A stretch of DNA of 64,000 nucleotides from Enterococcus mundtii (GTDB taxonomy: Bacteria > Bacillota > Bacilli > Lactobacillales > Enterococcaceae): assembly GCF_002947535.1 (NCBI RefSeq), contig NZ_PUAP01000004.1:1-64000 (forward strand). Reading direction: 5' to 3'. The notes beneath the pieces are model-generated. The model was not told the origin of the DNA and did not search any database. It saw only the letters and a program-made list of their open reading frames with translations. Positions 26,468 to 37,222 of this stretch are shown here, in pieces. Made by a program: the position numbers and the translations under genes. How positions within the stretch are numbered: position 1 is the stretch's first letter; each line of letters begins with the position of its first letter.

Positions 26468-27487
26468 ATGACTGAGTTTATTTTATCTTTATTTTCTTCA
26501 AGTGACAAGTTACGAGCAAGCTCACTCTATCAATTATTAAGTGGGAAGCGTACTTCCTCGGTACTACTTTTTGGCTTTTTTCAGCGCTTATTAGTTGTTC
26601 ATGGCTGTTTTCCTTTACTTGAACAAGCAACGTTTGATAAACAGATCCAACAGATGATAGATGAGGGATTATTAAAGTGGGAAGAGCAAGAGTTGCAATT
26701 GATGGAAAAAGGGAAAATGGGAAGAAAGAAAGAATCCCTCACCGGACTACACTACGATAAGTATGGACGTACAGCTACTACTAGTTGGCGTTTGCTGAAA
26801 TTCTCTGTACAAGTCGTCTCTCATTTATCCGCAAATGAAACAGCTTATTTACCAGTAGAGACGGGACCTTTTTATTCTTATCAGGTTAAAAAATGGTTGA
26901 AAGAAGCAACGTGTACCAAAACGGAGCTGGTGGCTCAAATATCAAAGGAACTTTCTACTATTTTTGCTCTGATGCCAGACGAACAAGCGAACTTCTTAGC
27001 AAACCAATTTTCTGGTAAAAACCAAACAGGTTTACTCGCGTACCAGCTGACTACCCTTGAAGATGGCGTAGCACAGCAACTATTCCAAGATCGATGTATC
27101 CATCGCTTATTAGCGATTATCGAACAGCATGCAGATTTCTTGTTATACGATTTGCTGGCACCATTGCTTAGACAAAATTATAATCAAAGCATGTTGACGA
27201 CAAGAGCACTGATTTTATCTGGGGATTCAGTGGAGCAGGTGATGATGAAACGAGGACTGAAGAAAGGGACGATCAATGATCATTTGATCGAGTGGGCCAT
27301 TTTTTTTGATGATTTTCCTTTTGAACGTCTGATCCATTCGGAGACAAGAAGATCTTTAGCTTCTTTGGATCGATCGCTTCTCACGCTAAGATATAAAGAC
27401 CTTGTAGGACAAGCGGTCGATTACGGAGAATTCCGACTGGCACAAATCGAGACATTTAAAGGAGGGGATAATAATGGAATTGCTTGA
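26468..27487 (+). CDS. YpbB-like helicase-partner protein with C-terminal HTH
   Basis: The 339-aa protein precedes and overlaps recQ. Its C-terminus (residues about 245-325: SVEQVMMKRGLKKGTINDHLIEWA) is the 'helicase HTH' (HTH_40) domain that other species carry fused to RecQ. The N-terminal two thirds is YpbB-like and predicted helical. It probably assists the RecQ helicase. The ATG follows GGGGATTACT. No catalytic motif is seen. Confidence 0.8.
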   Translation: MTEFILSLFSSSDKLRASSLYQLLSGKRTSSVLLFGFFQRLLVVHGCFPLLEQATFDKQIQQMIDEGLLKWEEQELQLMEKGKMGRKKESLTGLHYDKYGRTATTSWRLLKFSVQVVSHLSANETAYLPVETGPFYSYQVKKWLKEATCTKTELVAQISKELSTIFALMPDEQANFLANQFSGKNQTGLLAYQLTTLEDGVAQQLFQDRCIHRLLAIIEQHADFLLYDLLAPLLRQNYNQSMLTTRALILSGDSVEQVMMKRGLKKGTINDHLIEWAIFFDDFPFERLIHSETRRSLASLDRSLLTLRYKDLVGQAVDYGEFRLAQIETFKGGDNNGIA

Positions 27488-28865
27488 TCCATTAAAACAG
27501 TACTTTGGGTTTCCCTCTTTTCGCCAAGGGCAGGAAGAGATTATTTCTACGTTATTGAATCAAAAAGATGTTTTAGCGATCCTGCCAACTGGTAATGGCA
27601 AAAGTTTATGTTATCAGTTGACTGGCTATTTGCAAGATGGGATGGTACTGATCGTTTCTCCTTTACTCTCTTTGATGGAGGATCAAGTAGGGCAATTGCA
27701 AAAACGAGGAGAGAAAAGGGTGGTTGCCTATAATAGCCTACTTTCCAAAAGTGAAAAACAGTACGTGTTAACACATTTATCCAAATATAAATTTGTTTTT
27801 GTCAGTCCCGAGATGTTGCATCAACCAGAAGTACTTCAAGCGCTGAAGCAACAAAATATTTCGTTATATGTAGTCGACGAAGCCCATTGTGTCTCACAAT
27901 GGGGCATTGATTTTCGACCTGAATATCAATCTCTCGGAAGAGTTGCAAAAGAGTTAGGTTCACCAACTACCTTAGCCTTGACTGCAACAGCCACACAACC
28001 AGTACAAGAAGAGATCGAAAATATTCTCTTTCGCACAAAACCTGTTCTCGTCAATCATTCAGTAAATCGAGAAAATATCTCGTTATTTGTTTTTCATACA
28101 GATGAAAAAGAGCAGCAATTACGAGAGTTGATGGCACAAGCTGATGGTGCGATGATCATTTATTGTGCGACTAAAAAAGAAGTCGAACGTCTTTATCAAT
28201 TGTTCCGCAAAGACTATGCTGTGGGGTATTATCACGGAGGGCTAGATGCTTCACAACGCCGGCAACTCCAACAACAATTCAGTCAAAATCAATTGCAATT
28301 TTTGATTGCGACGAATGCATTTGGTATGGGGATCGATAAAGCAGACATCCGATATGTCATCCATTATGATCTACCGGATAGTCTGGAAAACTATATGCAA
28401 GAAATTGGTCGAGCAGGCAGAGACCAGCAACCCAGTAGCGCCGTGTTGCTTTACCAACCAGGAGACGAAAGAATCCATTACTTTTTCCAACAATTGTCTA
28501 AAGAACAACGCCAGATTTTCGAGGAACATGTGTCAACTGGACAGTCAGAGGCGACTCATTTTGATGAGATCCAACAAAAATGGCTTATGGTAGTAAACGA
28601 AATGCAAAGTCCTGATACGTGGCTTCGACAATTAAAAAAACAAGAGCAAGTGAAAATCAAGCAACTACAACAGATGCTTGATTATATCCATGAAACGACC
28701 TGTAGACGAGAACGACTGATGGCTTATTTCGGTGAAACTCTCAAAGAGAAACCTAAAGACTGCTGTGATCGAGATGGCGCGTCATTATTTCTAACTGAAA
28801 CAGGACAAATAAGTCCAACCGTAGAAGCAAAAGACTGGCAAACGATTTTACTAAATTTATTTTAA
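27474..28865 (+). CDS. recQ: RecQ family ATP-dependent DNA helicase (RecS type)
   Basis: This is a 3'-5' SF2 DNA helicase for recombination and fork repair. The 463 aa show motif 0 FRQGQEEII, Walker A LPTGNGKS, DEAH in VVDEAHCVSQWG, ALTATAT, and motif VI GRAGRDQ. A short zinc-binding end (CRRERL...CCDRDG) follows, and the HRDC domain is missing. This compact form corresponds to B. subtilis RecS (YpbC). It overlaps ypbB by 14 bases with GGAGGGGATAATA before its ATG, so the two proteins should be made together. Confidence 0.93.
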   Translation: MELLDPLKQYFGFPSFRQGQEEIISTLLNQKDVLAILPTGNGKSLCYQLTGYLQDGMVLIVSPLLSLMEDQVGQLQKRGEKRVVAYNSLLSKSEKQYVLTHLSKYKFVFVSPEMLHQPEVLQALKQQNISLYVVDEAHCVSQWGIDFRPEYQSLGRVAKELGSPTTLALTATATQPVQEEIENILFRTKPVLVNHSVNRENISLFVFHTDEKEQQLRELMAQADGAMIIYCATKKEVERLYQLFRKDYAVGYYHGGLDASQRRQLQQQFSQNQLQFLIATNAFGMGIDKADIRYVIHYDLPDSLENYMQEIGRAGRDQQPSSAVLLYQPGDERIHYFFQQLSKEQRQIFEEHVSTGQSEATHFDEIQQKWLMVVNEMQSPDTWLRQLKKQEQVKIKQLQQMLDYIHETTCRRERLMAYFGETLKEKPKDCCDRDGASLFLTETGQISPTVEAKDWQTILLNLF

Positions 28866-28949
28866 AAAAATGGTGCGAGGTATTTTTTTCGTACAATCAA
28901 GATTATCCTATGGTATAATAACTAGGAAAGAATTTAGGAGGTCAATAAG

Positions 28950-29585
28950 GTGAGTAGAAAAGATAGACATCAATCATCAGAAAATAACGAAACACAAGAA
29001 CCATGGGAACAACCAATTTACGATACAGAGGATGAAGCATCTTCAAGAAGTACGCAAAGACAGCAAAAGAAAGGGAATACCCTGTTCTTATCGCTATTTT
29101 TGATTTTGTTAGTTTTATGTATTGCAATCCCAGCAGGAGCTTACTTCTGGATCAGAAACGGATCAAGTAACAGTGCTACCGCTGCATCTTCTTCCTCTAC
29201 GACTTCATCGATCGTAGAAAGTTCGACTGTAGAATCAACTGTAGAATCGACGACAGTTTCTAGTGAACCGACTGCTGATACACAATCAGTTGCTGGAGAA
29301 ACAACACCAACAAGTGCTGTGACACCAGAAACGACACCAACTTCAACAGTGACGGAACCAGAACAAACGACACCAACTACTGTTGCACCAGAAGAAACAA
29401 CTCCTACTTCAACACCAGAAGCAGGTGCAGGTGTTTCAGGTTCAACAACAGTTGTTCAAGCTGGTGAAGGTCCTAGACAAGTAGCAGAACGCGCAGGCAT
29501 TACAGTCGACCAATTGTTCCAATTGAACGGAATCGATCCAAACAACTACATGTTATATCCAGGACAAGAACTTAGAGTCCAATAA
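28950..29585 (+). CDS. SAG1386/EF1546 family LysM surface protein
   Basis: The 211-aa protein has a charged N-terminal tail, one membrane span (about residues 45-70), a long Ser/Thr/Glu/Pro linker (75-165) and a C-terminal LysM domain (VVQAGEGPRQVAERAGITVDQLFQLNGID...LYPGQELRV) that binds peptidoglycan. It is therefore a type II membrane protein tethered to the wall. Its place before cmk-rpsA-der-hup is as in E. faecalis. GTG start with AGGAGG. A TATAAT at 28914-28919 probably belongs to its promoter. Confidence 0.88.
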   Translation: MSRKDRHQSSENNETQEPWEQPIYDTEDEASSRSTQRQQKKGNTLFLSLFLILLVLCIAIPAGAYFWIRNGSSNSATAASSSSTTSSIVESSTVESTVESTTVSSEPTADTQSVAGETTPTSAVTPETTPTSTVTEPEQTTPTTVAPEETTPTSTPEAGAGVSGSTTVVQAGEGPRQVAERAGITVDQLFQLNGIDPNNYMLYPGQELRVQ

Positions 29586-29655
29586 TTGGAGTTAAAAAGA
29601 TAATACTGAAGAGTTGTTTTTCCTCAGAGTATCTTCATAAAATGTAATTAAATAA

Positions 29656-29689
29656 GGAGCAGTGGCTTGAGCCACAGCCCCTTTTTTTT
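29656..29689 (+). terminator. Terminator between LysM protein and cmk
   Basis: GTGGCT and AGCCAC pair around TG, extended by GG/CC, and are followed by T8. Confidence 0.85.
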
Positions 29690-29710
29690 GAGAAAAGGGA
29701 GTTATGAAAA

Positions 29711-30391
29711 ATGACACGAATTAGTATCGCAATTGATGGTCCTGCCTCTTCAGGTAAAAGTACGGTAGCTAAAATCATCGCAAATGAATTGAACTATATC
29801 TATACAGATACGGGAGCGATGTATCGTGCAGTCACTTACTTGGCCATCAAACATCACATTGCTTTTTCAGCTGAAACAGAATTAGTCGATTTGATCAACC
29901 AGAATCCTATTTCATTTGAGCAAATGGCGGATGGTCAACATGTCTTTGTAGCTGGACAAGACGTTACTTCAGATATTCGACAACCAGACGTTACACGAGC
30001 GGTCTCTGAAGTTGCTGCGCATTCAAAAGTACGCGAAGCTCTTGTTGCGATCCAGAAAAAAATCGGTGAAGATGGTGGTGTCGTGATGGATGGACGAGAT
30101 ATCGGTACCGCTGTTTTACCAAAAGCCGAAGTGAAAATTTTCTTAGTAGCCAGCGTGTCTGAACGAGCACAAAGACGACACAAAGAAAACCTCGAGAAAA
30201 ATATTCCGACAGACTTAGAAGAATTGACAAAAGAAATACAAGCCCGTGATGAATATGATTCTACTAGAAAAGTTTCGCCCCTGAAGCAAGCAGAAGATGC
30301 GATACGGATCGATACGACCGGTAAATCGATTCAAGAAGTTGTCCAAGAGATCAAAGAAGTGATTCAACAAAAAGGATATTCTCTTGACTAA
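29711..30391 (+). CDS. cmk: Cytidylate kinase
   Basis: Cmk phosphorylates CMP and dCMP. The 226-aa protein has the P-loop [10 protein letters not shown], the CMP-binding GAMYRAVTY and [11 protein letters not shown] motifs, and [20 protein letters not shown] near the end. It lies upstream of rpsA as in most Firmicutes. An imperfect AAGCGA/TCGCTT hairpin with a T8 tract lies at about 30400-30455 and may partly terminate before rpsA. Confidence 0.96.
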   Translation: MTRISIAIDGPASSGKSTVAKIIANELNYIYTDTGAMYRAVTYLAIKHHIAFSAETELVDLINQNPISFEQMADGQHVFVAGQDVTSDIRQPDVTRAVSEVAAHSKVREALVAIQKKIGEDGGVVMDGRDIGTAVLPKAEVKIFLVASVSERAQRRHKENLEKNIPTDLEELTKEIQARDEYDSTRKVSPLKQAEDAIRIDTTGKSIQEVVQEIKEVIQQKGYSLD

Positions 30392-30524
30392 ATAGAAAAA
30401 AAGCGAAGAATCCGACCATTTTAAGGGAAAACAAACGAAATCGCTTTATTTTTTTTTAATAATCAATTAAACTATAGGCAGTACCGTAGTTAACGGCAGA
30501 ATGTTGGTTAGGAGGACAAGTGTT

Positions 30525-31757
30525 ATGACAGAATTTGAACAAAATCAGACAGATAACAACCAATCTATGGAAGATGCAATGAATAGCGTTCAAGAAGTGA
30601 GCGTTGGCGATGTCGTCAAAGGAGAAGTTTTAGTCATTGAAGACAAACAAGCCATCGTTGGAATCGAAGGAACGGGTGTTGAAGGCGTAGTTCCTGCAAA
30701 AGAATTATCTACTTTACCAGTTGAAGATATCAACGAAGTGGTAAAGGTTGGCGATACGTTAGATCTAGTCGTGATCAGCACGATCGGTAAAGACAAAGAA
30801 AACGGAAGTTACCTTTTATCAAAACGACGCTTAGATGCGAAAAAAGTTTGGGAGGATATCGAAAAAGATTTCCAAGCTGGCAACATCATCGAAGCACCAG
30901 TGACAAATGTAGTTAAAGGTGGTTTAGTTGTCGACGTCGGTGTTCGTGGGTTTGTTCCGGCATCAATGGTAGAAGATCATTTTGTCGCTGATTTTTCTGA
31001 ATACAAAGGAAAAACGATGACATTCAAAATCGTTGAAATCGAACCATCAGAAAATCGCTTGATCCTTTCACACAAAGCAGTCGTTGAAACAGAAAAAGAA
31101 GCACAGAAAAAAGAATTATTATCAACTATCCAAGAAAATGACGTGATCGAAGGACGCGTTGCTCGTATCACAGATTTTGGTGCGTTTGTTGATTTAGGCG
31201 GTATCGATGGATTAGTACACGTTTCTGAGATCTCTCACGGACATGTCGCTAAACCAGGTGATGTTTTAGCTGTCGGGGATGAAGTGAAAGTAAAAGTTCT
31301 TTCAATCAATCCAGAACAAGGTCGTATTTCATTATCGATCAAAGACACGCTGCCTGGACCTTGGTCAGACATCGAAACAAAAGCTCCAGTAGGCGCTGTG
31401 CTTGAAGGTAAAGTGAAACGACTAACTAGCTTTGGTGCATTTGTTGAAGTGTTCCCAACAGTTGAAGGACTTGTTCACATTTCACAAATCTCACACAAAC
31501 ATATCGCGACACCACATGAAGTGTTACATGAGGGCGATGATATCCAAGTGAAAGTTTTAGAAGTCAATCCAGAAGAGCATCGGATTGCATTAAGTATCAA
31601 AGCATTAGAAGAAAAACCTGCTTCTGATAAAGAACCAAAAGAAGTTGAGTCGTATGAATTACCTGAAGAAAACACAGGATTTACGATGGGCGACATCTTA
31701 GGCGAAGCTTTAAAAGGGGAAGTAGAAGAAACAGCAACAGATGATTCTGAAAAATAA
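30525..31757 (+). CDS. rpsA: S1 RNA-binding protein, ribosomal protein S1 homologue
   Basis: The 410-aa protein has four S1 domains, starting about residues 20, 100, 190 and 275; the last two (GRVARITDFGAFVDLGGIDGLVHVSEISH and GKVKRLTSFGAFVEVFPTVEGLVHISQISH) are the most conserved. An acidic tail follows. Low-GC Gram-positive S1 homologues have four rather than six domains and may help translation of some mRNAs. ATG 30525 follows TTAGGAGGAC; the frame is open to 30501. It lies between cmk and der as expected. Confidence 0.95.
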   Translation: MTEFEQNQTDNNQSMEDAMNSVQEVSVGDVVKGEVLVIEDKQAIVGIEGTGVEGVVPAKELSTLPVEDINEVVKVGDTLDLVVISTIGKDKENGSYLLSKRRLDAKKVWEDIEKDFQAGNIIEAPVTNVVKGGLVVDVGVRGFVPASMVEDHFVADFSEYKGKTMTFKIVEIEPSENRLILSHKAVVETEKEAQKKELLSTIQENDVIEGRVARITDFGAFVDLGGIDGLVHVSEISHGHVAKPGDVLAVGDEVKVKVLSINPEQGRISLSIKDTLPGPWSDIETKAPVGAVLEGKVKRLTSFGAFVEVFPTVEGLVHISQISHKHIATPHEVLHEGDDIQVKVLEVNPEEHRIALSIKALEEKPASDKEPKEVESYELPEENTGFTMGDILGEALKGEVEETATDDSEK

Positions 31758-31820
31758 ATGAATGATCGTTCCCAAAACGCGAATTTACAGTGTCAAGGGA
31801 AGTTGTACATGTGTAAAACA

Positions 31821-31855
31821 AGTGGTCTGGGGATTACGCCCCAGACCATTTTCTA
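31821..31855 (+). terminator. Terminator after rpsA
   Basis: TGGTCTGGGG pairs with CCCCAGACCA around ATTACG, followed by TTTTCT. Confidence 0.92.
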
Positions 31856-31969
31856 TTGTAATAGGCAGTGATCCAGAAAAATACTGGAATGTTCACCGAT
31901 CTAAGCTTGAAAGTTCGTGAAGTATTCGGTACACTAAGTGAGATTGGAAACATGTGAGGAGGAAAAAAT

Positions 31970-33280
31970 ATGGCAAATCCAACAATTGCAATCGTTGGTC
32001 GCCCAAACGTCGGTAAGTCGACGATTTTTAACCGTATCGCCGGTGAGCGTATTTCGATTGTCGAAGATACTCCAGGAGTTACTCGTGATCGTATTTATGC
32101 TAAAGGGGAATGGTTAGGTCGTGATTTCAGTATCATTGATACTGGTGGGATCGACTTAGGCGATGAACCATTTATGGATCAAATCAAGCACCAAGCAGAA
32201 ATCGCAATCGATGAAGCAGATGTGATCGTCTGTGTGGTGAGTGGCCGCGAAGGCATCACTGATGCAGATGAAGTCGTAGCAAAAATTTTATATCGCAGCA
32301 ATAAACCGGTGATCTTAGCCGTTAATAAAGTCGACAATCCTGAAATGAGAAATGATATCTATGAATTTTATGCACTAGGTCTAGGTGATCCATATCCAGT
32401 ATCTGGAAGTCATGGATTAGGGATCGGGGATATCTTAGATGAAGCAGTGAAATTCTTTGATGAAGAGGCGGAAGAAGAAGAGGATGATACCATCAAATTC
32501 AGTTTGATCGGTCGCCCGAATGTAGGGAAATCTTCCTTGATCAATGCGATCCTAGGTGAAGACCGAGTGATCGTTTCGGACATCGAAGGAACGACGCGTG
32601 ATGCTATCGATACGCACTTCGTCTCAGAAGACGGTCAAAAATTCATGATGATCGATACAGCTGGTATGCGAAAACGTGGAAAAGTTTATGAAACTACAGA
32701 AAAATATAGCGTGATGCGTGCAATGCGTGCGATTGACCGTTCAGACATCGTTTTAATGGTCTTGAACGCAGAAGAAGGCATACGTGAACAAGACAAGCGA
32801 GTCGCCGGCTATGCCCATGAAGCGGGCCGTGGCGTGATCATCGTTGTCAATAAATGGGACCTAGTCAAAAAAGAAACGAACACGATGCGTGACTTCGAGC
32901 AAGAGATCCGTGAAGAATTCCGTTACTTAGACTATGCACCGATTCTATTTGTTTCAGCAGTGACTAAGCAACGACTAGAACGTTTGCCTGAAATGATCGA
33001 AGAAGTCAGCATGAACCAAAACTTACGTGTTTCTTCAGCAGTCTTGAATGATGTGATCATGGATGCTGTAGCGATCAACCCGACGCCGACGGATAAAGGT
33101 AAGCGATTAAAGATTTTCTATGCAACACAAGTGGCTGTCAAACCGCCGACCTTTGTTGTTTTTGTCAATGAAGAAGAATTGATGCATTTTTCTTATGAAC
33201 GCTTTTTGGAAAATCAAATCAGAAAAGCATTTACGTTTGAAGGAACTTCGATCCGAATCATTCCACGTCGAAGAAAATAG
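31970..33280 (+). CDS. der: Double-GTPase ribosome assembly factor Der (EngA)
   Basis: Der is an essential GTPase for 50S ribosomal subunit assembly. Two G domains are clear: the first with [13 protein letters not shown] and NKVD, the second with [13 protein letters not shown] and NKWD. A C-terminal KH-like domain begins near residue 350. At 436 aa it has the usual length. The ATG follows GTGAGGAGGAAAAAAT. Confidence 0.97.
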   Translation: MANPTIAIVGRPNVGKSTIFNRIAGERISIVEDTPGVTRDRIYAKGEWLGRDFSIIDTGGIDLGDEPFMDQIKHQAEIAIDEADVIVCVVSGREGITDADEVVAKILYRSNKPVILAVNKVDNPEMRNDIYEFYALGLGDPYPVSGSHGLGIGDILDEAVKFFDEEAEEEEDDTIKFSLIGRPNVGKSSLINAILGEDRVIVSDIEGTTRDAIDTHFVSEDGQKFMMIDTAGMRKRGKVYETTEKYSVMRAMRAIDRSDIVLMVLNAEEGIREQDKRVAGYAHEAGRGVIIVVNKWDLVKKETNTMRDFEQEIREEFRYLDYAPILFVSAVTKQRLERLPEMIEEVSMNQNLRVSSAVLNDVIMDAVAINPTPTDKGKRLKIFYATQVAVKPPTFVVFVNEEELMHFSYERFLENQIRKAFTFEGTSIRIIPRRRK

Positions 33281-33526
33281 GCATTTTACCATAGTGTACC
33301 GTTTTTTTCAAAAAAAATAAGCATATTTTTGTATTACGTTTTTATGACTAAAAAAAGCGGTTAAATAATGCCAAAAACCTTGCTATTAAGCGGTTCATAT
33401 GATATCGTGATAACAGAATATTGAAACTTAATCAATATTTCTTATAAACTTCTGGACCACTCAGAAAGTTTTTAAACTAAAATGATGTTCCTATCATATC
33501 TCTTGTTGGAGGAGGTGAATCTATCC

Positions 33527-33802
33527 ATGGCAAATAAAGCAGAATTAATCGAAAAAGTTGCTTCAGCTACAGATTTAACTAAAAAAGACGCAACTGCAGC
33601 AGTTGACGCTGTATTTTCAACTATTCAAGATGCTTTAGCTAACGGCGAAAAAGTTCAATTAATCGGTTTTGGTAACTTTGAAGTACGCGAACGCGCGGCT
33701 CGTAAAGGACGTAACCCACAAACTGGTGAAGAAATCGAAATCCCAGCTAGCAAAGTACCTGCATTTAAACCAGGTAAAGCATTGAAAGACGCTGTTAAAT
33801 AA
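33527..33802 (+). CDS. hup: DNA-binding protein HU
   Basis: HU is the main nucleoid-associated protein, a dimer that bends DNA. The 91-aa sequence has the HU signature ([38 protein letters not shown]). The ATG follows GGAGGAGGTG; an in-frame extension to 33482 is not needed. Regular codon choice (GCT, GAA, AAA) suits high expression. The long leader 33281-33526 contains no gene that I can support. Confidence 0.97.
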   Translation: MANKAELIEKVASATDLTKKDATAAVDAVFSTIQDALANGEKVQLIGFGNFEVRERAARKGRNPQTGEEIEIPASKVPAFKPGKALKDAVK

Positions 33803-33812
33803 GACAGTTGAC

Positions 33813-33852
33813 AAAAGCGCTTGTGGCTAAGGCTACAGGCGCTTTATTTTTA
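33813..33852 (+). terminator. Terminator after hup
   Basis: AAAGCGC and GCGCTTT bound an imperfect stem (TTGTGG/CTACAG) and are followed by ATTTTTAT. Confidence 0.85.
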
Positions 33853-34062
33853 TCTGATTGGATAAAAAAAAGGGCAAAAGAGGGACAAAAAGTAGCAAAA
33901 AAGTAGCAATCAAAGGTTTCAACATACATATTGAACGCCTATACATATCAAAAAAATGAAATGAATTTGGTCGTAAGGTGCTATCCATTACTTTACTCAG
34001 TTTCCTTATTCTTTTTTTATTTTACTTACTAATGGTAAAATAAAAGAAAAGGGGAGGGCAAC

Positions 34063-35109
34063 ATGGAGTTATCCTATCGCTACCAACAAGAAGACACAAC
34101 GATCTTTTATGGTGAGACGTTTGTTAGTCAGTTAAAAAAAGAAGCCATCGATCAATCGATCCTATTTTTGACGAACCAACGTTATTATGATCTATACGCT
34201 GAGAAAATGACACAGTCATTCACGAACAAGTTAGCTATCGATTGGTACATTTGTGGAAATATACAGTCTAATAAGTTATCTGAATTGCATAGCCTCTTGT
34301 CATTTGCTAGACGCTACCCCGAAAATCAACCACTTTTAGTGATTGGTTTTGGCAATGAAGGGATCATGGACTTGGCGGGTTTTTTTCAAAAACACACGTA
34401 TCTTCAGACCACACTTTGGTTGATCCCCGTTTCGATCCGTTCCATGGCACGAGCACTAAATCCACTATGCGAGATTTTACATGAGCCTAACCAAGTGGCT
34501 CTTCAAACGACGAACCTTCCAGAACGGATCATTTACGATCGAACAATCAGTGAAAAACAAACGGAAGGGAAACAAATCGACTTTTTGATTTTAATTTGTT
34601 GCGGATTAGTCTGTGATCATCCGTTTCTTCAGAATCTTTATAAAAATTATCCTACTCGCGAAAAACTATTCAATCGTCCTTTTGCCGGTATGCTAGAAGA
34701 AATCATTTATTTTTATCAAGAAGACGCTGAACAAGTGGCAAATTATGGTAAACTATTTGAGCAAGCTTTTTATCTGACTGAAAATAGTCATTTGCTTTCC
34801 GCCAGTATGAAAAAATTTCTAGGTATCTTGATGCAACTTATATGGAATTCAGAAATCAAGCCGCTTTCTTTCCAATTGAAGAATTTCTTTATCTGGTTGC
34901 AACATCTAGGCTATCCGATTACCTGGCCGGAGGAGCTATCCAAAATGGATTATCTTGAAAATGTGCTAGTTTTAGCAGAAAAGAGCAAAAAAATTCTCGT
35001 TTTGGAAAAAATTGGTATAATAGGTGGATATCAATTGCCAAATGAGCAAGAACTATTGAAAACAATGGCGACCTATGAACGGATCGTCCAAGAGATTAGA
35101 GGGATTTAG
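34063..35109 (+). CDS. Divergent 3-dehydroquinate synthase-like protein, probably not an active AroB
   Basis: The 348-aa protein follows the length and order of AroB: an N-terminal nucleotide-fold half, GFGNEGIMDLAGFFQ where AroB has GGGVIGDLAGFVA, and then a helical C-terminal half. The AroB region AExIKYG corresponds to LEEIIYFYQ, keeping the metal-ligand Glu but losing the Lys. The histidine block (GHTFGHAIE, then HGEAV) is not present; only ENSHLL occurs nearby. I infer loss of the classic reaction. It is adjacent (no gap) to the TPR gene, so the two may act together. The ATG follows AAAGGGGAGGGCAAC. Confidence 0.65.
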   Translation: MELSYRYQQEDTTIFYGETFVSQLKKEAIDQSILFLTNQRYYDLYAEKMTQSFTNKLAIDWYICGNIQSNKLSELHSLLSFARRYPENQPLLVIGFGNEGIMDLAGFFQKHTYLQTTLWLIPVSIRSMARALNPLCEILHEPNQVALQTTNLPERIIYDRTISEKQTEGKQIDFLILICCGLVCDHPFLQNLYKNYPTREKLFNRPFAGMLEEIIYFYQEDAEQVANYGKLFEQAFYLTENSHLLSASMKKFLGILMQLIWNSEIKPLSFQLKNFFIWLQHLGYPITWPEELSKMDYLENVLVLAEKSKKILVLEKIGIIGGYQLPNEQELLKTMATYERIVQEIRGI

Positions 35110-36369
35110 ATGATAACGAATAGTGAAAAAATGCTACAAGCATTAGCAGACGAAAATTTGACAGAAGCAAATGAATATTTGGCAAAGGCGCTCCAAGAAG
35201 ATCCAGCTGATGTCTTACAGGAATTAGGAGAAGAATTATTAGCCATCGGTTTTTTAGAAGAAGCAAAGGCAATTTTTGAGCATCTGCTAACTGTATCGCC
35301 TGAAAATGATGAATGGAATATTCCGTTGGCAGAGATTGCCATTGAAGACAATGAGATCGATCAGGCATTTGACTATTTAGAAAAAATCCAACAAGATAGT
35401 GAATACTATCCGCAAGCGTTACTAGCAATCGCCGACTTGTATCAAGTAATCGGTATTCCTGAAGTAAGTGAAGCTAAATTGAAAGAAGCCGCAAAATTAT
35501 TACCTGAAGAACCATTGATCCAATTTGCATTAGCTGAATTGTATTTTTCAGTTGACCGCTTTAATGAAGCTTCCGCCCTTTACGAAATGTTGTTAGCGAA
35601 TGGTATAGAAGAAATTTCTAGTATTTCCATGCAAGAACGCTTAGGACAATCGTTGAGTATGCAAGGGGATTTTGAAGCAGCAATCCCACCACTAGAAGCT
35701 GCTTTAGCTGAAGAACGGACAGATGATCGTTTGTTCCAATTAGCGTTCACGAATCTACAATTACATGAGAACGAAAAAGCTATCAATTATTTGCAAGAAT
35801 TACGGGAATTGAATCCACAGTATCAATCCTTATATCTGTATCTAGGACAGGCGCTTCAAGAAGAAGAGATGATCGAAGAAGCACAACAAGTCTTAGAAGA
35901 TGGTATCAAAGAGAACCCATTCCAAGTGGAACTTTATCACTTGGCTTCTGAAAATGCGTTCCGTTTACATGATAAGGAAAAAGCAGAGAAGCTACTACTT
36001 GACGCATTGAACGTTGGTGATAAGCAAGATGAAACGTTGCTGACGTTAAGTAATCTTTACTTGGATCAAGAACGCTATGAAGAGGTTGTTCAGACAGTCA
36101 ACCAAATGGAAGAAGTTGCTAATCCATATGCAGAATGGAACCTCGCTCATGCCTATAATCAATTAGAAGATTTTGCGGTAGCAGCAGTCCATTATGAACA
36201 AGCAGCCAATGAATTAGATCATGAACCAGATTTCTTGAAAGAATATGCTTTATTCTTACGTGAAGAGGGTCAATTAGCGAAAACACGGGAATTATTGGAA
36301 CGATATTTAACTTATGAACCAGGAGATATGGAGGTATTGTCGCTATTAGATGATTTAACAGAGAGGTGA
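35110..36369 (+). CDS. Tetratricopeptide-repeat protein
   Basis: The 419-aa cytoplasmic protein is built almost wholly of TPR helix pairs, about ten units with the A-(x)-L-Y/F pattern (for example [11 protein letters not shown]-type and [23 protein letters not shown] segments). TPR scaffolds bind partner proteins. It starts directly after the AroB-like gene and overlaps the YpiB region at its end (GAGAGGTGATGAAAATG), so the three form an operon. No enzymatic domain is visible. Confidence 0.88.
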   Translation: MITNSEKMLQALADENLTEANEYLAKALQEDPADVLQELGEELLAIGFLEEAKAIFEHLLTVSPENDEWNIPLAEIAIEDNEIDQAFDYLEKIQQDSEYYPQALLAIADLYQVIGIPEVSEAKLKEAAKLLPEEPLIQFALAELYFSVDRFNEASALYEMLLANGIEEISSISMQERLGQSLSMQGDFEAAIPPLEAALAEERTDDRLFQLAFTNLQLHENEKAINYLQELRELNPQYQSLYLYLGQALQEEEMIEEAQQVLEDGIKENPFQVELYHLASENAFRLHDKEKAEKLLLDALNVGDKQDETLLTLSNLYLDQERYEEVVQTVNQMEEVANPYAEWNLAHAYNQLEDFAVAAVHYEQAANELDHEPDFLKEYALFLREEGQLAKTRELLERYLTYEPGDMEVLSLLDDLTER

Positions 36370-36374
36370 TGAAA

Positions 36375-36935
36375 ATGTTGATTGATGTTAAAGAAAAGAA
36401 GAATTTCTTAACTTGGATGGTTAACCATGTCTCTTTCAGTCGCAGAGAAGTATTTTGGATTTTGAACTATCTGGCAAATCATGAAGCAATCTTACACAAT
36501 GTACGTTTTGTTGAAGGTGCAAACTTAACAAGACGTGGTTTACAGATCACCGATCTTTCATATGAAGGTGAGCCGATGAAGCTATTTTTAGATGGAAAGG
36601 AATTTACTGATACTGATCAGATTTTCCATGAAATCCGTTTGAATTGGAAAAATCCACTCTATGTCGAATGCCTTTTTGAAAATGCGTGGCAAACGAAAGA
36701 ATATTTAGCAATCATCGAAGATAACCCGTTAGCCTCATGGGAAGATGCAATCAGTGAAGAATCAACAGAATTAGTCGAGCATTATTTCCAAGAAAAAGAG
36801 CAAGCAGCAAAGCTAAGCATGCTTTACCAACAAATCGATCAGGCACTAGAGGAAGGCAATAAAGATGCGTTTCTTGAACTATCAGATGAAGTGAACCGCA
36901 TGATCCTTCAAGCGCCGCAGAAGAGTAAGAGCTGA
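36375..36935 (+). CDS. YpiB family (UPF0302) protein
   Basis: The protein is of YpiB type: an N-terminal domain ([32 protein letters not shown]) and a C-terminal IDEAL-like region ([23 protein letters not shown]). In Bacillus ypiB sits with the TPR gene ypiA near aroE, echoing the TPR-YpiB order here. Function is unknown. In-frame GTG 36366 and ATG 36369 overlap the AGAGGTGAT ribosome site, so ATG 36375 is chosen. Confidence 0.88.
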   Translation: MLIDVKEKKNFLTWMVNHVSFSRREVFWILNYLANHEAILHNVRFVEGANLTRRGLQITDLSYEGEPMKLFLDGKEFTDTDQIFHEIRLNWKNPLYVECLFENAWQTKEYLAIIEDNPLASWEDAISEESTELVEHYFQEKEQAAKLSMLYQQIDQALEEGNKDAFLELSDEVNRMILQAPQKSKS

Positions 36936-36949
36936 GTCATTAGAAAAAT

Positions 36950-37010
36950 AACTGATAGTAGTGGGTAAGGTATTCGTTGAATACTTTATCCACTATTTTA
37001 TAGTTTTATT
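36950..37010 (+). terminator. Terminator closing the core operon before the accessory island
   Basis: AACTGATAGTAGTGG...GTATTC pairs with GAATAC...CCACTATTTTATAGTT with few mismatches, followed by T residues. The next 210 bases are AT-rich; a TATACT at 37112-37117 is a possible -10 for the kinase gene. Confidence 0.8.
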
Positions 37011-37222
37011 ATCTGTTGAATATATGGTATAAAGATTTACTTTAGGAAATCAATAAATCGAAAAATTAATAAAAGCCCCCTATGAAAATCGCTTCCTTAA
37101 TTACTTTCGTGTATACTATCGGTAGATTCGTTCATACGTACAAATAATCTTGATTAGATGCTGAGAAATTGTATAGAATCTAGTCAAAGTAAACAATATT
37201 TAAAATTAAGGGAGTATCAGCC

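Noticed and set aside
33885-33910. AAGTAGCA direct repeat downstream of hup as a possible phage attachment site
   Set aside because: No integrase or second attachment copy is found in the window, and two short A-rich repeats are weak evidence.
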